Below are positions 44,816 through 55,110 of a stretch of DNA of 55,573 nt, piece after piece. The stretch lies in the NCBI GenBank assembly GCA_023231475.1, contig JALJEE010001195.1, forward strand, positions 1 through 55,573. The letters are read 5' to 3'. The stretch's first letter is position 1. Each line of letters starts with the position of its first letter. Both the position numbers and the translations under genes were made by a program. The notes under the pieces are model-generated. The model ran no database searches, was not told the DNA's origin, and saw nothing but the letters and a program-made list of their open reading frames with translations. Source of the stretch: Seison nebaliae (taxonomy: Eukaryota; Rotifera; Pararotatoria; Seisonacea; Seisonidae).

Positions 44816-45330
44816 TTAATACAACAAAACCCCGCGGGATAAATTAAAAAGTAAACGGGATAACTCGGCCGAAGTATCTGAAGAAATAAGAGTTTTAGCC
44901 TGATCCACAAGAGATCGTAGAGAGACATGTCTCTCTACGTTTAGCCTGATCCACCCGATTCCTGCAGGAACGAATATGTCGACTTTAAAATTATTAATGG
45001 TAGAACGGGCGTCTTCTAAGGAAGAAGGCAACGGTATCGAATAATAGTTACAGAAGAAGTTGACAGGAGTGGAGAAGGATTCGCATTGGTTAAATGACGG
45101 AAACGGCAATTCGGAAGAAGAAATTGATTCCAGAACTCTTAAATATCTAATAGACAGAAGATGTGGTAATGGCTTTAATTCACAGATAGAAAACATAAAT
45201 GCTCCAATAAAAGGTTTACCACATCCGAGAATCATACGTATCGTTCTGTTATATGTTCGATCAAGAGAGTGTAATGATTTCTGAGTGGAAGATAATGATA
45301 CGCCCAGACCATAAAAATCGCAACATTAAC
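44816..45330 (-). mobile_element. 3' end of a non-LTR (LINE) reverse-transcriptase ORF, disrupted
   Basis: The minus-strand reading gives 'SLHSLDRTYNRTIRMILGC' followed by 'AFMFSICELKPLPHLLSIRY'. This is the post-RT thumb region of many LINE elements ('LxxLdrxQnralRxitGaxxxtPxxxLxxexgxxpl'). A downstream Ser/Leu-rich tail runs to TAA at 44816. The catalytic RT blocks are absent, so the copy is 5'-truncated, as is usual for LINEs. A 47-bp insertion around 44894-44940 shifts the frame within the tail. Confidence 0.55.
44894..44955. repeat. 24-bp perfect palindrome flanked by 15-bp direct repeats
   Basis: The segment 44917-44940 is its own reverse complement (cgtagagagaca followed by the inverse). 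'tttagcctgatccac' occurs at 44894-44908 and again at 44941-44955. Because the copies are 47 bp apart they are read in different frames of the LINE ORF, so this is a secondary rearrangement of that element. Confidence 0.85.
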
Positions 45331-46059
45331 CATATGTTATATAGTTATAGCTATTGAATATTTCTAAAAGAGTTCCTTCGAAAGTTCTTACCTGAAATTC
45401 TCATGTATGAGTACAACAAAATCGGAATATAATGAAACGATCAATTCTTTAAAAGAAATTATTATTAAATGTTATTCTTTTATCGAGAATGGAAACATCC
45501 GATAATTTAACGATAAAATCTTATGTTCTTTTCATGTGTCCATATGGAATATGATTAATAATTTTAATTTAATAATATTTATTGTATAATAATAAATAAT
45601 ATAATACACATAACTTTTAACAAAAAGGCGAAACCGTGTAAACAATGAGGGTACGTTGGAATGAAAAAGTGAGAGAGAACAAATTTCTCTTTGACAGATT
45701 ATGCTGAAGTATCTTTAAAACTGTGAATTTTGGTGAAGAAAATTTAATCTTTTTTGTTAAGTTGGAAAGTTAAATTATTACTTATACTTTCACATCAACG
45801 AAATTTCCTCTTCAAATTTCTTCGATTAGTCACGTTGAAGTTTTCTCTCTGGACAATTGGAAAGAGAATGATTGGAAGAAGAATCAACTAATAACCTAAA
45901 TTATTATTGCTTGGTGAATATTTCTTATCGGGTTGACCTTGATAAACTTAACTTTCGGGTCATTATTCCAACACCCCTCTCTTATTATTAAAAGACTATC
46001 GATTCTACTTATTTTTCTGAAATATTCTCTACTTTCTACTCAATTCGAGAACGTCAAAT
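45331..46059. other. Upstream region of the receptor kinase gene
   Basis: AT-rich. A TATA-like stretch and poly-pyrimidine tracts lie between 45950 and 46050. No gene is seen. Confidence 0.4.
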
Positions 46060-49000
46060 ATGAGAGGAAACGTTTATATGATTATCTTGATCATATGCGC
46101 AGTGCACTGTGAAAAAAGAATGATAGATTATTGTTACGAGAGGATTGCAACAAATAATAGTGATTTAGAACGATTAAATAATTTAAAGATTGTACTCGAG
46201 GAGGTAACGAAATCACAGGTTGATTCATTAACTTGCGCAATAAAGTTCAAAGAAATAACGAAAAATTTGCCTATGGTAGAAGAACATCGATTTAATCAAG
46301 TTTATCGATATTATCTTGGTACACAACTCTTCGTACAATATGGCATCATAAGAAACGGAGAATTATATCTCAATACTATCTGCGCAATGGGTAATGGAAC
46401 AAAATTGAAGAGATTGATATTTTTCGATACATTTGTCATAAAAATTGATTACAAGAATGAAGGGAGATCGTGCAATTTAATCGACCATCGATGCATAAGT
46501 TTTCGAATAAAATCAAAAGAATTATTGGATCTGAAAGAGATTGAAGGTCAATTCTATGTCCTTACATTACACGAAATTTGTGTTGCTCAAAGGATATTTA
46601 GTGAAGATTTATTTCGAAGTTTATCTGGCGAAATGATCATCGATATTTCCTTGTTAATAGAAGAGAAAATTTTCACTTGTGAACAAATTACTGTAACTTC
46701 ATATGATGATGGTAGATTAGTTGATGCAAATTCAATTTTAATTTTCAAAAACAATGAAACCGCAATCGTCAATTGGAGAAATCACAATGAAATCGTTTTG
46801 AAAAGTTTTTCTGAGTTTAATCAATTGGGTATAGATTTTGGCAGTGTGAATAAATTTGATGGTGCGTTAATTTACTCAAAATCGGCAAAATGTTCAGATA
46901 AATCTCAAAGTATTTTCAGTCATTTCGGTTGTTTAGAAAGCGACGAACAATGTGAAAATGTAAATGAAGGCGGGAGATGTTTTTATTGCAATGAAGTACA
47001 GTCTTGTGTACCAACGAATTATATTCATATTTGCAAATTCGAAGTGAAACAATCTTGTAATTTGTTGTATATCGAAAACGACCGTTTTAGAACCGATAAT
47101 TATCAAATTTCCTGTATGAAGGATATTGAAGATGGAAAGACAGAAGCAAAGAATGCTATACCTATAAATTCAATCATGTACCAAAAAGGAGATGATACGT
47201 TGATTATCGATTTACAAGGAAACGTTGCGGAAGTATCACAGGTGAATTGCATAATACAAAACATCATGGCTGAAGACATATATCATATGCCTGAAATTGT
47301 ATTAAAAGATTATACGGCTGAACCTTTTTTTCCTTTTGAGTTATATGGTTTCAACGGAAGTCAAAAAATGATTGATAAGAACTTTATGGACAATATAATG
47401 TGTAATTCTTCATATGAATTTGAAAGTTTCATGTTTCAGGATATAATTTTTGAAGAATTTATGATAAAGTTTCCTTATCCTTCCAAACAATTTTTTAAAC
47501 TTATCATTTTAGAGACTTACACAATTTGGTAAATTCTTTAGAGAATATGGATGTTCCTACTGAAATCCGAGGTACTTCATTAAATTTGACAGGAGAAGTC
47601 ACCAACTTCAAGGCAACTATTAAAGCGAAAGATAATTTCTGTCCAAATCCGTCCAGTCGAATCGTTAACGTTTTATTTTTTTGGGCGTTTCCACCACAAA
47701 TATTTGGATATATTGGGAAAAATTTTACATTGGACACTGGAGATACTATTGTAAAATTCAGTGGAATCAATTTTAAATCTGCCTATAATATTCGGATAAG
47801 AATTGATGTTACTTCCGATCTCCTTCGAGTGAACACATTTGACGAGTTTCTGTAAATATTGTTAATCATTTTTCAATAACTAATTCACTGATTTTTAGGG
47901 AAGATGGATCATCGAACAATTTTGGAAATGTTTAGAATTAATTGTAATTATTTGTAATGAATTATTTTCTTTAACATTAGATTGGTTCATGTTTAGACAA
48001 CCTAACTAACAATACATTACTCACTTGTAAAACAAAGATTATGAGCAAAGTGCAAATCGAAAATTACCAGACTCCAACTATGGCTAATATACGTATATTA
48101 TCAGATGAAGTTCCTACATCATTATCTGATAGGGCAGCACAAATAAATGTTTATAAAACGCCGATTATGAGCAGATGTGAATTTGACATAATTAATTGTG
48201 AAAGCAAAATACCAAATAGCAAATATGTTAATAAATTATCTACTGATTTCATGACGAAAGTTAATCAAAGAATTTTTATTATATTAAATTTACGAAATTT
48301 TCTTAGACTCAATATTTATCAGAAGTTGTTTATAATCATGTGAAGATAAGTCTAGCTAGAAATGGAAAGTTGTTTGACCTACCCGATTATTCGGATATTG
48401 TAAACGGCAAATTGAAATATACATTAAATATTGATAAACAATATCTGATGGAGAATCGAATAGATTTAAGTAGCTTCCCAAATCTTATTCCAGCGACATA
48501 TGAAGTTCAGGTTAATAGTTAAATATTCCTACATTTTTAATTGGATGTGTCTAGTGGAGAATTGATGAGAATGGACGAGTGTGGGACATTTGTCGAATTA
48601 TATTCACTGATGAAATACATAAATTAAGATCAAGTATTGATGACATCTGCTCAACAGAAGATAATAAATTAATTATTTACCTTGGAGTTCTCGCGGGAAT
48701 TATTGCTTTGTTACTAATGTTCTTAATGATAATTGGATTAAGGAATTATCATTTAAACAAATTAACTATATCAAATTCATTAAAAGGTTTCTTACTTGTT
48801 AGAAAATTCTAAAAAAAATTAAATTTCTTATTATTTAAAGATAATTCATTATATTCTGATAAATTTTCAGAATTAAAAATGAATCTTCGATGCAAAGTTA
48901 TTCCAATAGAAAATATAAAATTTGAGAAATTAGTTGGATCGGGCAATTTCGGTAAAGTTTTTCAAGGAAAATTGGATAATTCTTATTCTTATGGGAAAAT

Positions 49001-49982
49001 GAACAAACCGGAAGATAAATATGTTGCTCATCGAAATTTATTTGAAACGATAGCAATTAAAACCGTAAATAGTGATCTCATTGGAGTAAATTCAAAATTT
49101 CATCGGTTTTTTTCTCGAATTCAACCAGACAGTTATCTTAATCAACGAACGGAACTGTTGAAAGAAGCAATTATCATGAATGATTTGATTACGAAAATTG
49201 ATCATCCTAACGTTGTTCCTCTATTATGTATATGCTTATCGGAGAATATATTAGACTTGACACCATATATAATTATGCCATATTATGATCGAGGTGATCT
49301 TATTACATTTCTGAAGACAAATAAATTAGTTCTTTTCTTTCTATTATATCTTTTTCATTGAGATTTTTCTGTTAGTCAATCAAACAGAAAATATTGTTTT
49401 GTATTCAAGCGGTTAGAGGAATTGATGCCATTCTTAAATGTGGCATCATTCATCGAGATCTTTCTGCACGAAATTGTTTAGTGACATGTGACATGGAACT
49501 TGCTATAAGTGATTTCGGTCTCGCACGTCAGCTATTCCAATCATCAAACAAACAACTTTATACTGCAGAAGTTTATAAATAATTTGAAAGTTTTTATTAA
49601 TTTTTTGATTATAAAGACGGAACATCGTTTACCATTTCGCTCGATGTCACCTGAATGTTTGAAAAAGAAGAATTTCAACTGTTTCACCGAAATTTGGGCT
49701 ACTGGCGTACTATTTTGGGAAATATTTTATGAGGGTCGAATGCCTTATGAAGAACTGGACAACGAACCTGGAGATATTGTACAAAACCTTTACAGGTATC
49801 TCAAAGCAGGAAAACGATTAACAAATGATGAAAGAATTCCGAAAAAATTGTTAGATTTAAATTCAAATTTTTTTTATTATATTACCTTAAAAAGATATTC
49901 CTTAATGTTGAAAATGTGGGATGATGAACCATCAAATCGTCCAGAGACGAAAATCATCATCAAAATTTTGGAAATGATATAA
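46060..49982 (+). CDS. MET/RON-like receptor tyrosine kinase (10 exons, 1165 aa)
   Basis: Exons 46060-47468, 47513-47851, 47899-47929, 47981-48259, 48307-48510, 48555-48786, 48841-49328, 49376-49570, 49617-49849 and 49895-49982; introns 44-54 nt, all in phase. It has a signal peptide ('MIILIICAVHC'), an ectodomain with diverged sema-like part, a Cys-rich PSI-like module (about 289-325), IPT/TIG-like beta segments and a transmembrane helix ('IIYLGVLAGIIALLLMFLMI', about 794-815). The kinase domain shows GSGNFGKV (about 865), AIK, HRDLSARN (about 1019), DFG and 'YTAE'. The substrate-loop motif reads 'FRSMSPE' instead of the usual 'WMA(P/L)E', and 'DVW' is 'EIW'. The catalytic Lys, Asp and DFG are intact, so activity is likely. 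'LTEAIIMNDL'-like residues and domain order favour MET/RON over other receptors. It ends 30 bp from the convergent MYCBP gene. Confidence 0.78.
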
Positions 49983-50012
49983 TAATTTTTTTTCGTTCAA
50001 TTAAATTATTTT

Positions 50013-50360
50013 TTACGCATCATCCGGCATGGCCGATTGTCGATTATTCTCTTCGGAAGTCAACGCACCAGCTTCTGGTTCATAACTTCGTAAACGTTCT
50101 TTCAACTTCAAATTGTCGTCAGTTAATTGAACTACCTTTTCTTTTAATTGTGCCACTTCAATTTGTAAATTTTCCACATCAGCACTTTCAGGCACTTCGC
50201 GCCCGAAATATTTTTTTATGACATCAATCGGATTATTCGGCTTTTCAGGTTCCTCATACAAATTTACCAAAATCTTCGTTAACGCATCAACTACTCCACA
50301 TCGTTCAAGATATTTTCGGAATTCTTCTTTCTTTTTATCGGCACTTTTGAAATTCGACAT
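50013..50360 (-). CDS. MYCBP: MYCBP (AMY-1), c-Myc-binding protein (115 aa)
   Basis: Single exon from ATG 50360. 'FKSADKKKEEFRKYLERCGV' and 'LVNLYEEPEKPNNPIDVIKK' match animal MYCBP ('REQFRRYLEKSGV', 'LYEEPEKPNSALDFLK') closely, followed by the expected C-terminal coiled coil. MYCBP binds c-Myc and AKAPs and also occurs in ciliary complexes. The length is slightly above the usual 103 aa because of an acidic/polar tail. It shares a 144-bp divergent promoter with the next gene. Confidence 0.93.
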   Translation of the reverse strand: MSNFKSADKKKEEFRKYLERCGVVDALTKILVNLYEEPEKPNNPIDVIKKYFGREVPESADVENLQIEVAQLKEKVVQLTDDNLKLKERLRSYEPEAGALTSEENNRQSAMPDDA

Positions 50361-50504
50361 CGTTATGATTTTTCACTTTTTTCCGTTACTATGCTAACGG
50401 ACGTTAAATTATAAATGATCATCTATTTAGAAATTTTCATTTAGACATTTCAAAATATCGAAATTCAGAATTTTTAGCCTAAATTTATTTATTAAAAAAC
50501 CACC

Positions 50505-50810
50505 ATGGTTCAAGGAAAACAAAAGTTAATTTCGAAGAAAAAGAAAGTTTTATCATCTAAAAATGTCAAAGTTAAAATTGTGAAAACAACAAAAAAGTAT
50601 TCAACGAAAAAAAGTTCAAATATTTTTTAATTTTAATTTTTTATTTTCTTCCATATTAGCCAAGCCGATGAAAACGAAAGGAATTAGCGTTATTTTCTTT
50701 CTAATGTTCATTAATTCCATTAACATCATCATTTCATTATTTAGGAATTATCGAAGGGAATTGCACAAATGGCGGAAAATGCGATCAAAGAGAAAAGTGC
50801 CGCCAATTGA
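50505..50810 (+). CDS. C19orf53 (LYDG10)/UPF0390-like small basic protein (3 exons, 67 aa)
   Basis: Exons 50505-50613, 50660-50688 and 50745-50810, with introns of 46 and 56 nt. The start has a near-ideal context (CACCATGG). 'MVQGKQKLISKKKK' resembles the conserved 'MAQGxxKFxxxKK' start of this family; the rest is Lys-rich and ends in a short helix ('ISELSKGIAQMAENAIKEK'). Function in the family is unknown, probably nucleolar. Assignment rests mainly on the N-terminal signature and size. Confidence 0.6.
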
Positions 50811-51010
50811 ACATAAATTAATAATTGGTTTTCATAAAATTATTTCGTATAAAAAATTATTGTCAACCAATCTTATCTTCTATAATCAGGAAAAAAAGAT
50901 TCTTTATTCTAAATTCTTATTTATCTGTGATATCTTCGTTGTGGGAATATTATTGTGAAGATAAAAAAATAGAAATTTCAATAAAAATATCTGTAGAAAT
51001 TGAAGGGAGA

Positions 51011-53444
51011 ATGTATGGAATGTTATTAGAAAGTTTGCATTTTTTCATTGTAAAAGAATATGGGAAAGATGTTTGGGAAACTGTTCTACGCAAATGTTTC
51101 ATTTTCGAACAATATTTCATTACACATAAAGTTTATGATGAGTCTTACATTCCAAATCTTGCTAATGGTTAAAATGAATATTTTGTTTGTTTGGAATAAA
51201 ACGAATTTATTTATGCATATATTGAATTTAGCTTTAGCATCTATAACATTAAAGTCAGCAGATAATCATTTGAAATATTTCGGAGAATATTTTGTCCGTT
51301 ATCTCTCGTATTATGGTTATGACAAATTGTTACGAGTAGCGGGAAGAGATTTCAGTGATCTACTTCATACCATTGATGAAATTCATGAGACGATGAATTT
51401 TACATTTCCTCGAATGAAATCACCGTCATTTTATGTTGAGAATGAAACAGATTATGGAATTCAACTTCATTATCAGTTTCTTATTTTCATCTTCAGTTGA
51501 CGATTTATGACTTCTATATTCAAGTTCTTGTCGTAAAGGATATACTTCTTATGTTATCGGCCAATTGGAAACATTAGCGAAAATGTTGTATAATATTGAG
51601 ATTGCTGTGACACCGGAAGATAGAAGTGGAGAAAGTGGCTCTTACATCGTTTTTCATATCAAATTCGATAATCAACCTAAAAGGAAAAAAATGGTTGTCA
51701 AATATGAAACAACAGGAAATTGTTTATTATTTGGTGATAATAATTATGAAAGGATCAAACAACAACAGTTGGAAAATATGGGAAACACAATTCTAAGTAA
51801 ACGAAATCGAATTATTAACGGAATATTTCCAACGTTCAAATTTCTTAAAGTTTCCGATAATATTTTAAATGAAAAATTAAATTATTTTCATTCAGATTTT
51901 CCCATTTCACATTATTATTGATAAAGAATTACGGATTCGACATATGGGAAATAGTTTAAGTCGAATTCCAATATCTAAAAACTTTTTGGGTTCAAAATTA
52001 CTTAAACATTTCCATATTAGACGTCCATCGGTCAATTGTTCATTCGAAAGAGTTCAAATTATTTTCACAGTCAGTTAATAAATTAAAGAATACTTTGAAG
52101 ATCGTAAATTTTTCTTCTTATCATTTATTCGAATTGGAAACGAAATTGAATTTGGGAAAGAAATCTCATTGTACAACTTCGCTGGTATTAAAGGGTCAAA
52201 TGAAACATTTTCCTGTTTGGAACTGTATCATTTTCATATGTCGTCCACTGTTAGACATTCTCATTTTTATTTGTTGAGAGAATAAAACTTTTCTTGAACG
52301 ATTTATGATTATCTATTTAATAGATTAGAAAATATTCAAGAAATGGAACAACTTGGACTGTTCATAAATGATTTATGTTTATTCGATGTCAGTCGAACAG
52401 TAATTATTGAAGGAACGAATAGACATTTTAAATTAAAAAAAAATTTTATGAAAGTTTTCATTTTCCTTAAATTATATTAATTCATTGATTTATTCTAGGC
52501 AACCGATTTAGTAGATCAGATGCATTGCATCAATGATCGATTGAGAAAGCAAGAGAGTCGAACGAAAGAACTCCTATTCGACTTATTTCCTTATCAAATC
52601 GCTCAAATGATTGAAAATGGGAAAAATGTTTTTGAAATTAACGAAGTTCATCAATTTGAATTCGAAGTAACTAACAACCATTTTTTAGACATTCGAAGAT
52701 ATTAGTTTAATGATGATTAGATTATCTAATTTGGATATTCTTCAAAGTATTTCTCCTCCAAAATTACTTATTGAACAACTTAATCATCTTAATAGAACAA
52801 TCGAGATATTAATCAAAAGCTATCATGTCACTCGTGTTAATTTTGGTAATGATTCCTCATACATAATTGCATCAGGCATCCGAAAAATGAATGAAGATAC
52901 AAATATGATAAAAAGCGATTCAAATACCAGTTTAATGAAAGTAATTTTCAATTTATTTAATAGAATTTCAAATTCATTCAATTTAGACTGTTGAAGATTT
53001 CCAGATGAGCGATGAGTCCATAATGTCCGATGTCATGAGTCAAACTAAAACTGAACCGAATTTGACAGAAATCCTGTTAATTCTCGCAATGGACATTCGG
53101 GAGTCAGTAAAAAAGTCGAAATTGATCAGTGAAAATTTCCATTTCCAAATTGGAATTCATACCGGAAACGCGATGGGATGTATTGTCGGTCATGAGACAA
53201 TCCAATATTTTCTATTTGGACAAATTGTAGAAGAGACGAAATTAATTATGAATTATTGTGCTGACAAAGAAATATTATTATCGAATGAAGCTGCTCTTTT
53301 CATCAATAAAAGTCAATACAACATCGTACAAATCGAGGTTTTCTTCCTAATTATTTTTTTATTAATCAAATTTTTCTCTTCTAAAAGAAATGTTTAGATA
53401 ATCCTGAGACAAATAAAAAATGTTGGGTATCCTCCTGCTACTAA
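51011..53444 (+). CDS. Atypical soluble guanylate cyclase beta-like protein with H-NOX heme domain (10 exons, 672 aa)
   Basis: Exons 51011-51167, 51232-51475, 51525-51849, 51896-52051, 52071-52249, 52324-52453, 52499-52666, 52689-52940, 52987-53337 and 53388-53444, total 673 codons. The H-NOX domain (1 to about 180) keeps the proximal His (H104 in 'DEIHETM') and the Y-x-S-x-R heme-propionate motif (Y133-S135-R137). Next come an H-NOX-associated PAS-like part ('FPFHIIIDKELRIRHMGNSL', 'LKGQM'), a signalling helix and a cyclase domain with both metal Asp (D457 in FEDIS, D508 in GND). However, the purine-site Cys is F612 and the catalytic Asn/Arg pair reads E619/L623. It likely senses O2 or NO as part of a heterodimer. 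Two introns are only 19 and 22 nt in this model. Confidence 0.82.
52052..52070 (+). other. Candidate 19-nt intron in the cyclase gene
   Basis: GTTCAAATTATTTTCACAG begins after a phase-0 codon (AGA). Its removal gives 'RPSVNCSFER' joined to 'SVNKLKNTLKIV', which lines up with sGC-beta 'RPHVDISFHG' plus 'ILSHINTVFVL' with spacing to 'LKGQM' of 47 against 46 residues. Without splicing the frame hits TAA at once. A 40-nt alternative (donor 52031) is in phase but deletes seven conserved-position residues. Confidence 0.5.
52667..52688 (+). other. Candidate 22-nt intron in the cyclase gene
   Basis: It has a GTAACT donor and a TTTTTTAG acceptor, phase 0. Joining 'QFEFE' to 'TFEDISL' recreates the start of the cyclase fold with the metal-binding Asp. 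A 43-nt alternative (donor at 52646) is also in phase and would drop 'VHQFEFE'. Unspliced reading gives 'VTNNHFLDIRRY' then a stop. Confidence 0.4.
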
Positions 53445-53665
53445 ATGTCATCTACGTCAATATTGAAATCTTTCAAATTAAACTCATTTTCATCTCCTTT
53501 TGATTGATTTTGATTCAATTGCCAAATAGCCGATCGTTCCATTCTTAAACGTTTCAATTGATCCTCAATCTTTAATTTCATTTCCCCGAAAACTTGAAGT
53601 TGACTTTCGATCTCATTCATTCTTTTCAGTGCAGAAGCTCTATCGCATTTGTTTATAGAACTCAT
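53441..53665 (-). CDS. Small coiled-coil protein, possibly SNAPC5 (SNAP19)
   Basis: A single exon from ATG 53665 to TAG 53441 (74 aa). The helix 'MNEIESQLQVFGEMKLKIED' then 'QLKRLRMERSAIW' resembles the N-terminal coiled coil of SNAPC5 ('LRKEEETLLRLKAALHDQLNRLKVEE'), and the tail is acidic as in that family. SNAPC5 is a subunit of the snRNA promoter-binding complex. The match is short, and other small coiled-coil subunits are possible. Its stop overlaps the stop of the convergent cyclase gene by 4 bp. Confidence 0.45.
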   Translation of the reverse strand: MSSINKCDRASALKRMNEIESQLQVFGEMKLKIEDQLKRLRMERSAIWQLNQNQSKGDENEFNLKDFNIDVDDI

Positions 53666-53796
53666 TTTTTTCTCACCAACATTGATTGTTTCTTAAGTAG
53701 AAATGTGATTTCTTATAAAATATCTGAATTCCAATGGAAAGAAGAGAGATAGAAAACATTTCTTCAAATTTTATTTGTCGTCAAAATATATGAAAT

Positions 53797-54312
53797 TTAA
53801 AATTTCTCTTCCTCCAAACCATCTTTAAAATAGATAAAGTATGGTGTTGTTCCATCTTCTCGATAGTTCATAACCACAATCATACCATCATCATCTAAAC
53901 TTTCGCTAATATAAGTATCGAAGTTGTCGAAATCGGGCAAGATTTTCTTGGTAATGAGATTTTGAGCAGCTTTCATGAATTCTTCTGTTCTTCCTGGTTC
54001 CTTTTCTGCCACTTTAGCCTTCAACTTTTTCATGTATTTCATCACCCATGCTTTATAATCTTTTTTGGAATAAGGAACTAATTGCAATTTGTGATTATGC
54101 ACAATATTGATAACTTTCTCGGCAGTATCCATAGTATCATCGACGTCATCACCTTCGGCAGAGGCGTTTCCACCAATTAATGCGTCAGAAATTCCGCTGT
54201 CTACTGTCATCATTCCTCCGTCGACTTCATAGTAACAATTATCCACTAATTTCATCTTGTAGGAATCACTCAAAACATCATCACCAGTAAATATATCTTT
54301 AAAAATCAACAT
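53797..54312 (-). CDS. TPT1: Translationally controlled tumour protein (TCTP/TPT1), 171 aa
   Basis: ATG 54312 to the stop at 53797, one exon. 'MLIFKDIFTGDDVLSDSYKM', 'IGGNASAEG', the basic helix 'KDYKAWVMKYMKKLKAKVAE' and the end 'MVVMNYREDGTTPYFIYFKDGLEEEK'-type C-terminus are diagnostic, and the length is standard. TCTP is an abundant cytosolic protein tied to growth, Ca2+ binding and stress, and in mites and ticks it is secreted as a histamine-releasing factor. It lies 131 bp upstream of the SNAPC5-like gene on the same strand. Confidence 0.96.
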   Translation of the reverse strand: MLIFKDIFTGDDVLSDSYKMKLVDNCYYEVDGGMMTVDSGISDALIGGNASAEGDDVDDTMDTAEKVINIVHNHKLQLVPYSKKDYKAWVMKYMKKLKAKVAEKEPGRTEEFMKAAQNLITKKILPDFDNFDTYISESLDDDGMIVVMNYREDGTTPYFIYFKDGLEEEKF

Positions 54313-55110
54313 TCTAACGACTCAAGATATTTCGCTGCGTAACCAGAAAATTTCTAATGCAAATGTAAATTATGTAAGTAAAATTTAGGACTAAAATCTT
54401 CATATGATTATTAGTTTAATATGACTAGCTCAATTTAAAATTAATAGCAAACAAATATTAGAGTCAAATTTTAAGCTTCTTTTTAAGCCAAAAAAACCAC
54501 ATGTCTCTTCAGTTTATTTGTACTCTTAATTATTCATATAGGACTGTTATAAATGTTTTATAATTATTGTATAAATTGTTATACTTGCGGTATATCAATC
54601 AGATAGGATTTAGTAATTTCATAGGCCGAGCATACAACTAAAATACATGAGTATATATAGATTCTACGTTATATACAAGCTGTAATACAAGTTAATATTA
54701 AAACTATATTAATGAATTTAACATAAATCTCCGTAAGAAAATTTAAAAGTTATGTTGAACATGTGTTGTGTTATGTTTTGATTAATGATATTATTATTAA
54801 AAAAGCTTTAATACAAAATAATAACTCCTAAATTTACTAACCAAATTATTTTCATATTCGTCTACACCAGCTAGACATCAATGTCTTTATCGAGCTGTAA
54901 AGGTTTAATCCTTGGTATATAAATATGTATAATAAACAAAAATTAGATAAATATGAAATATGATTCTTATAGTTTTTGTCGTTTCCATTTATCATTCGTG
55001 GATATCTCAACCGCGACCCCTCGTCGGTTGCTAAGCGATTACTGCAATTTCCAATTGTCGCTCTCATTTGGTTCATGACGAATGGTTCGATGATTCCCGG
55101 AATGTAGCTA
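54313..55110. other. Intergenic region upstream of TCTP
   Basis: Very AT-rich and without ORFs of note, except a GC-richer patch at 54995-55080 that may be decayed mobile DNA. The proximal part should contain the TCTP promoter. Confidence 0.4.
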
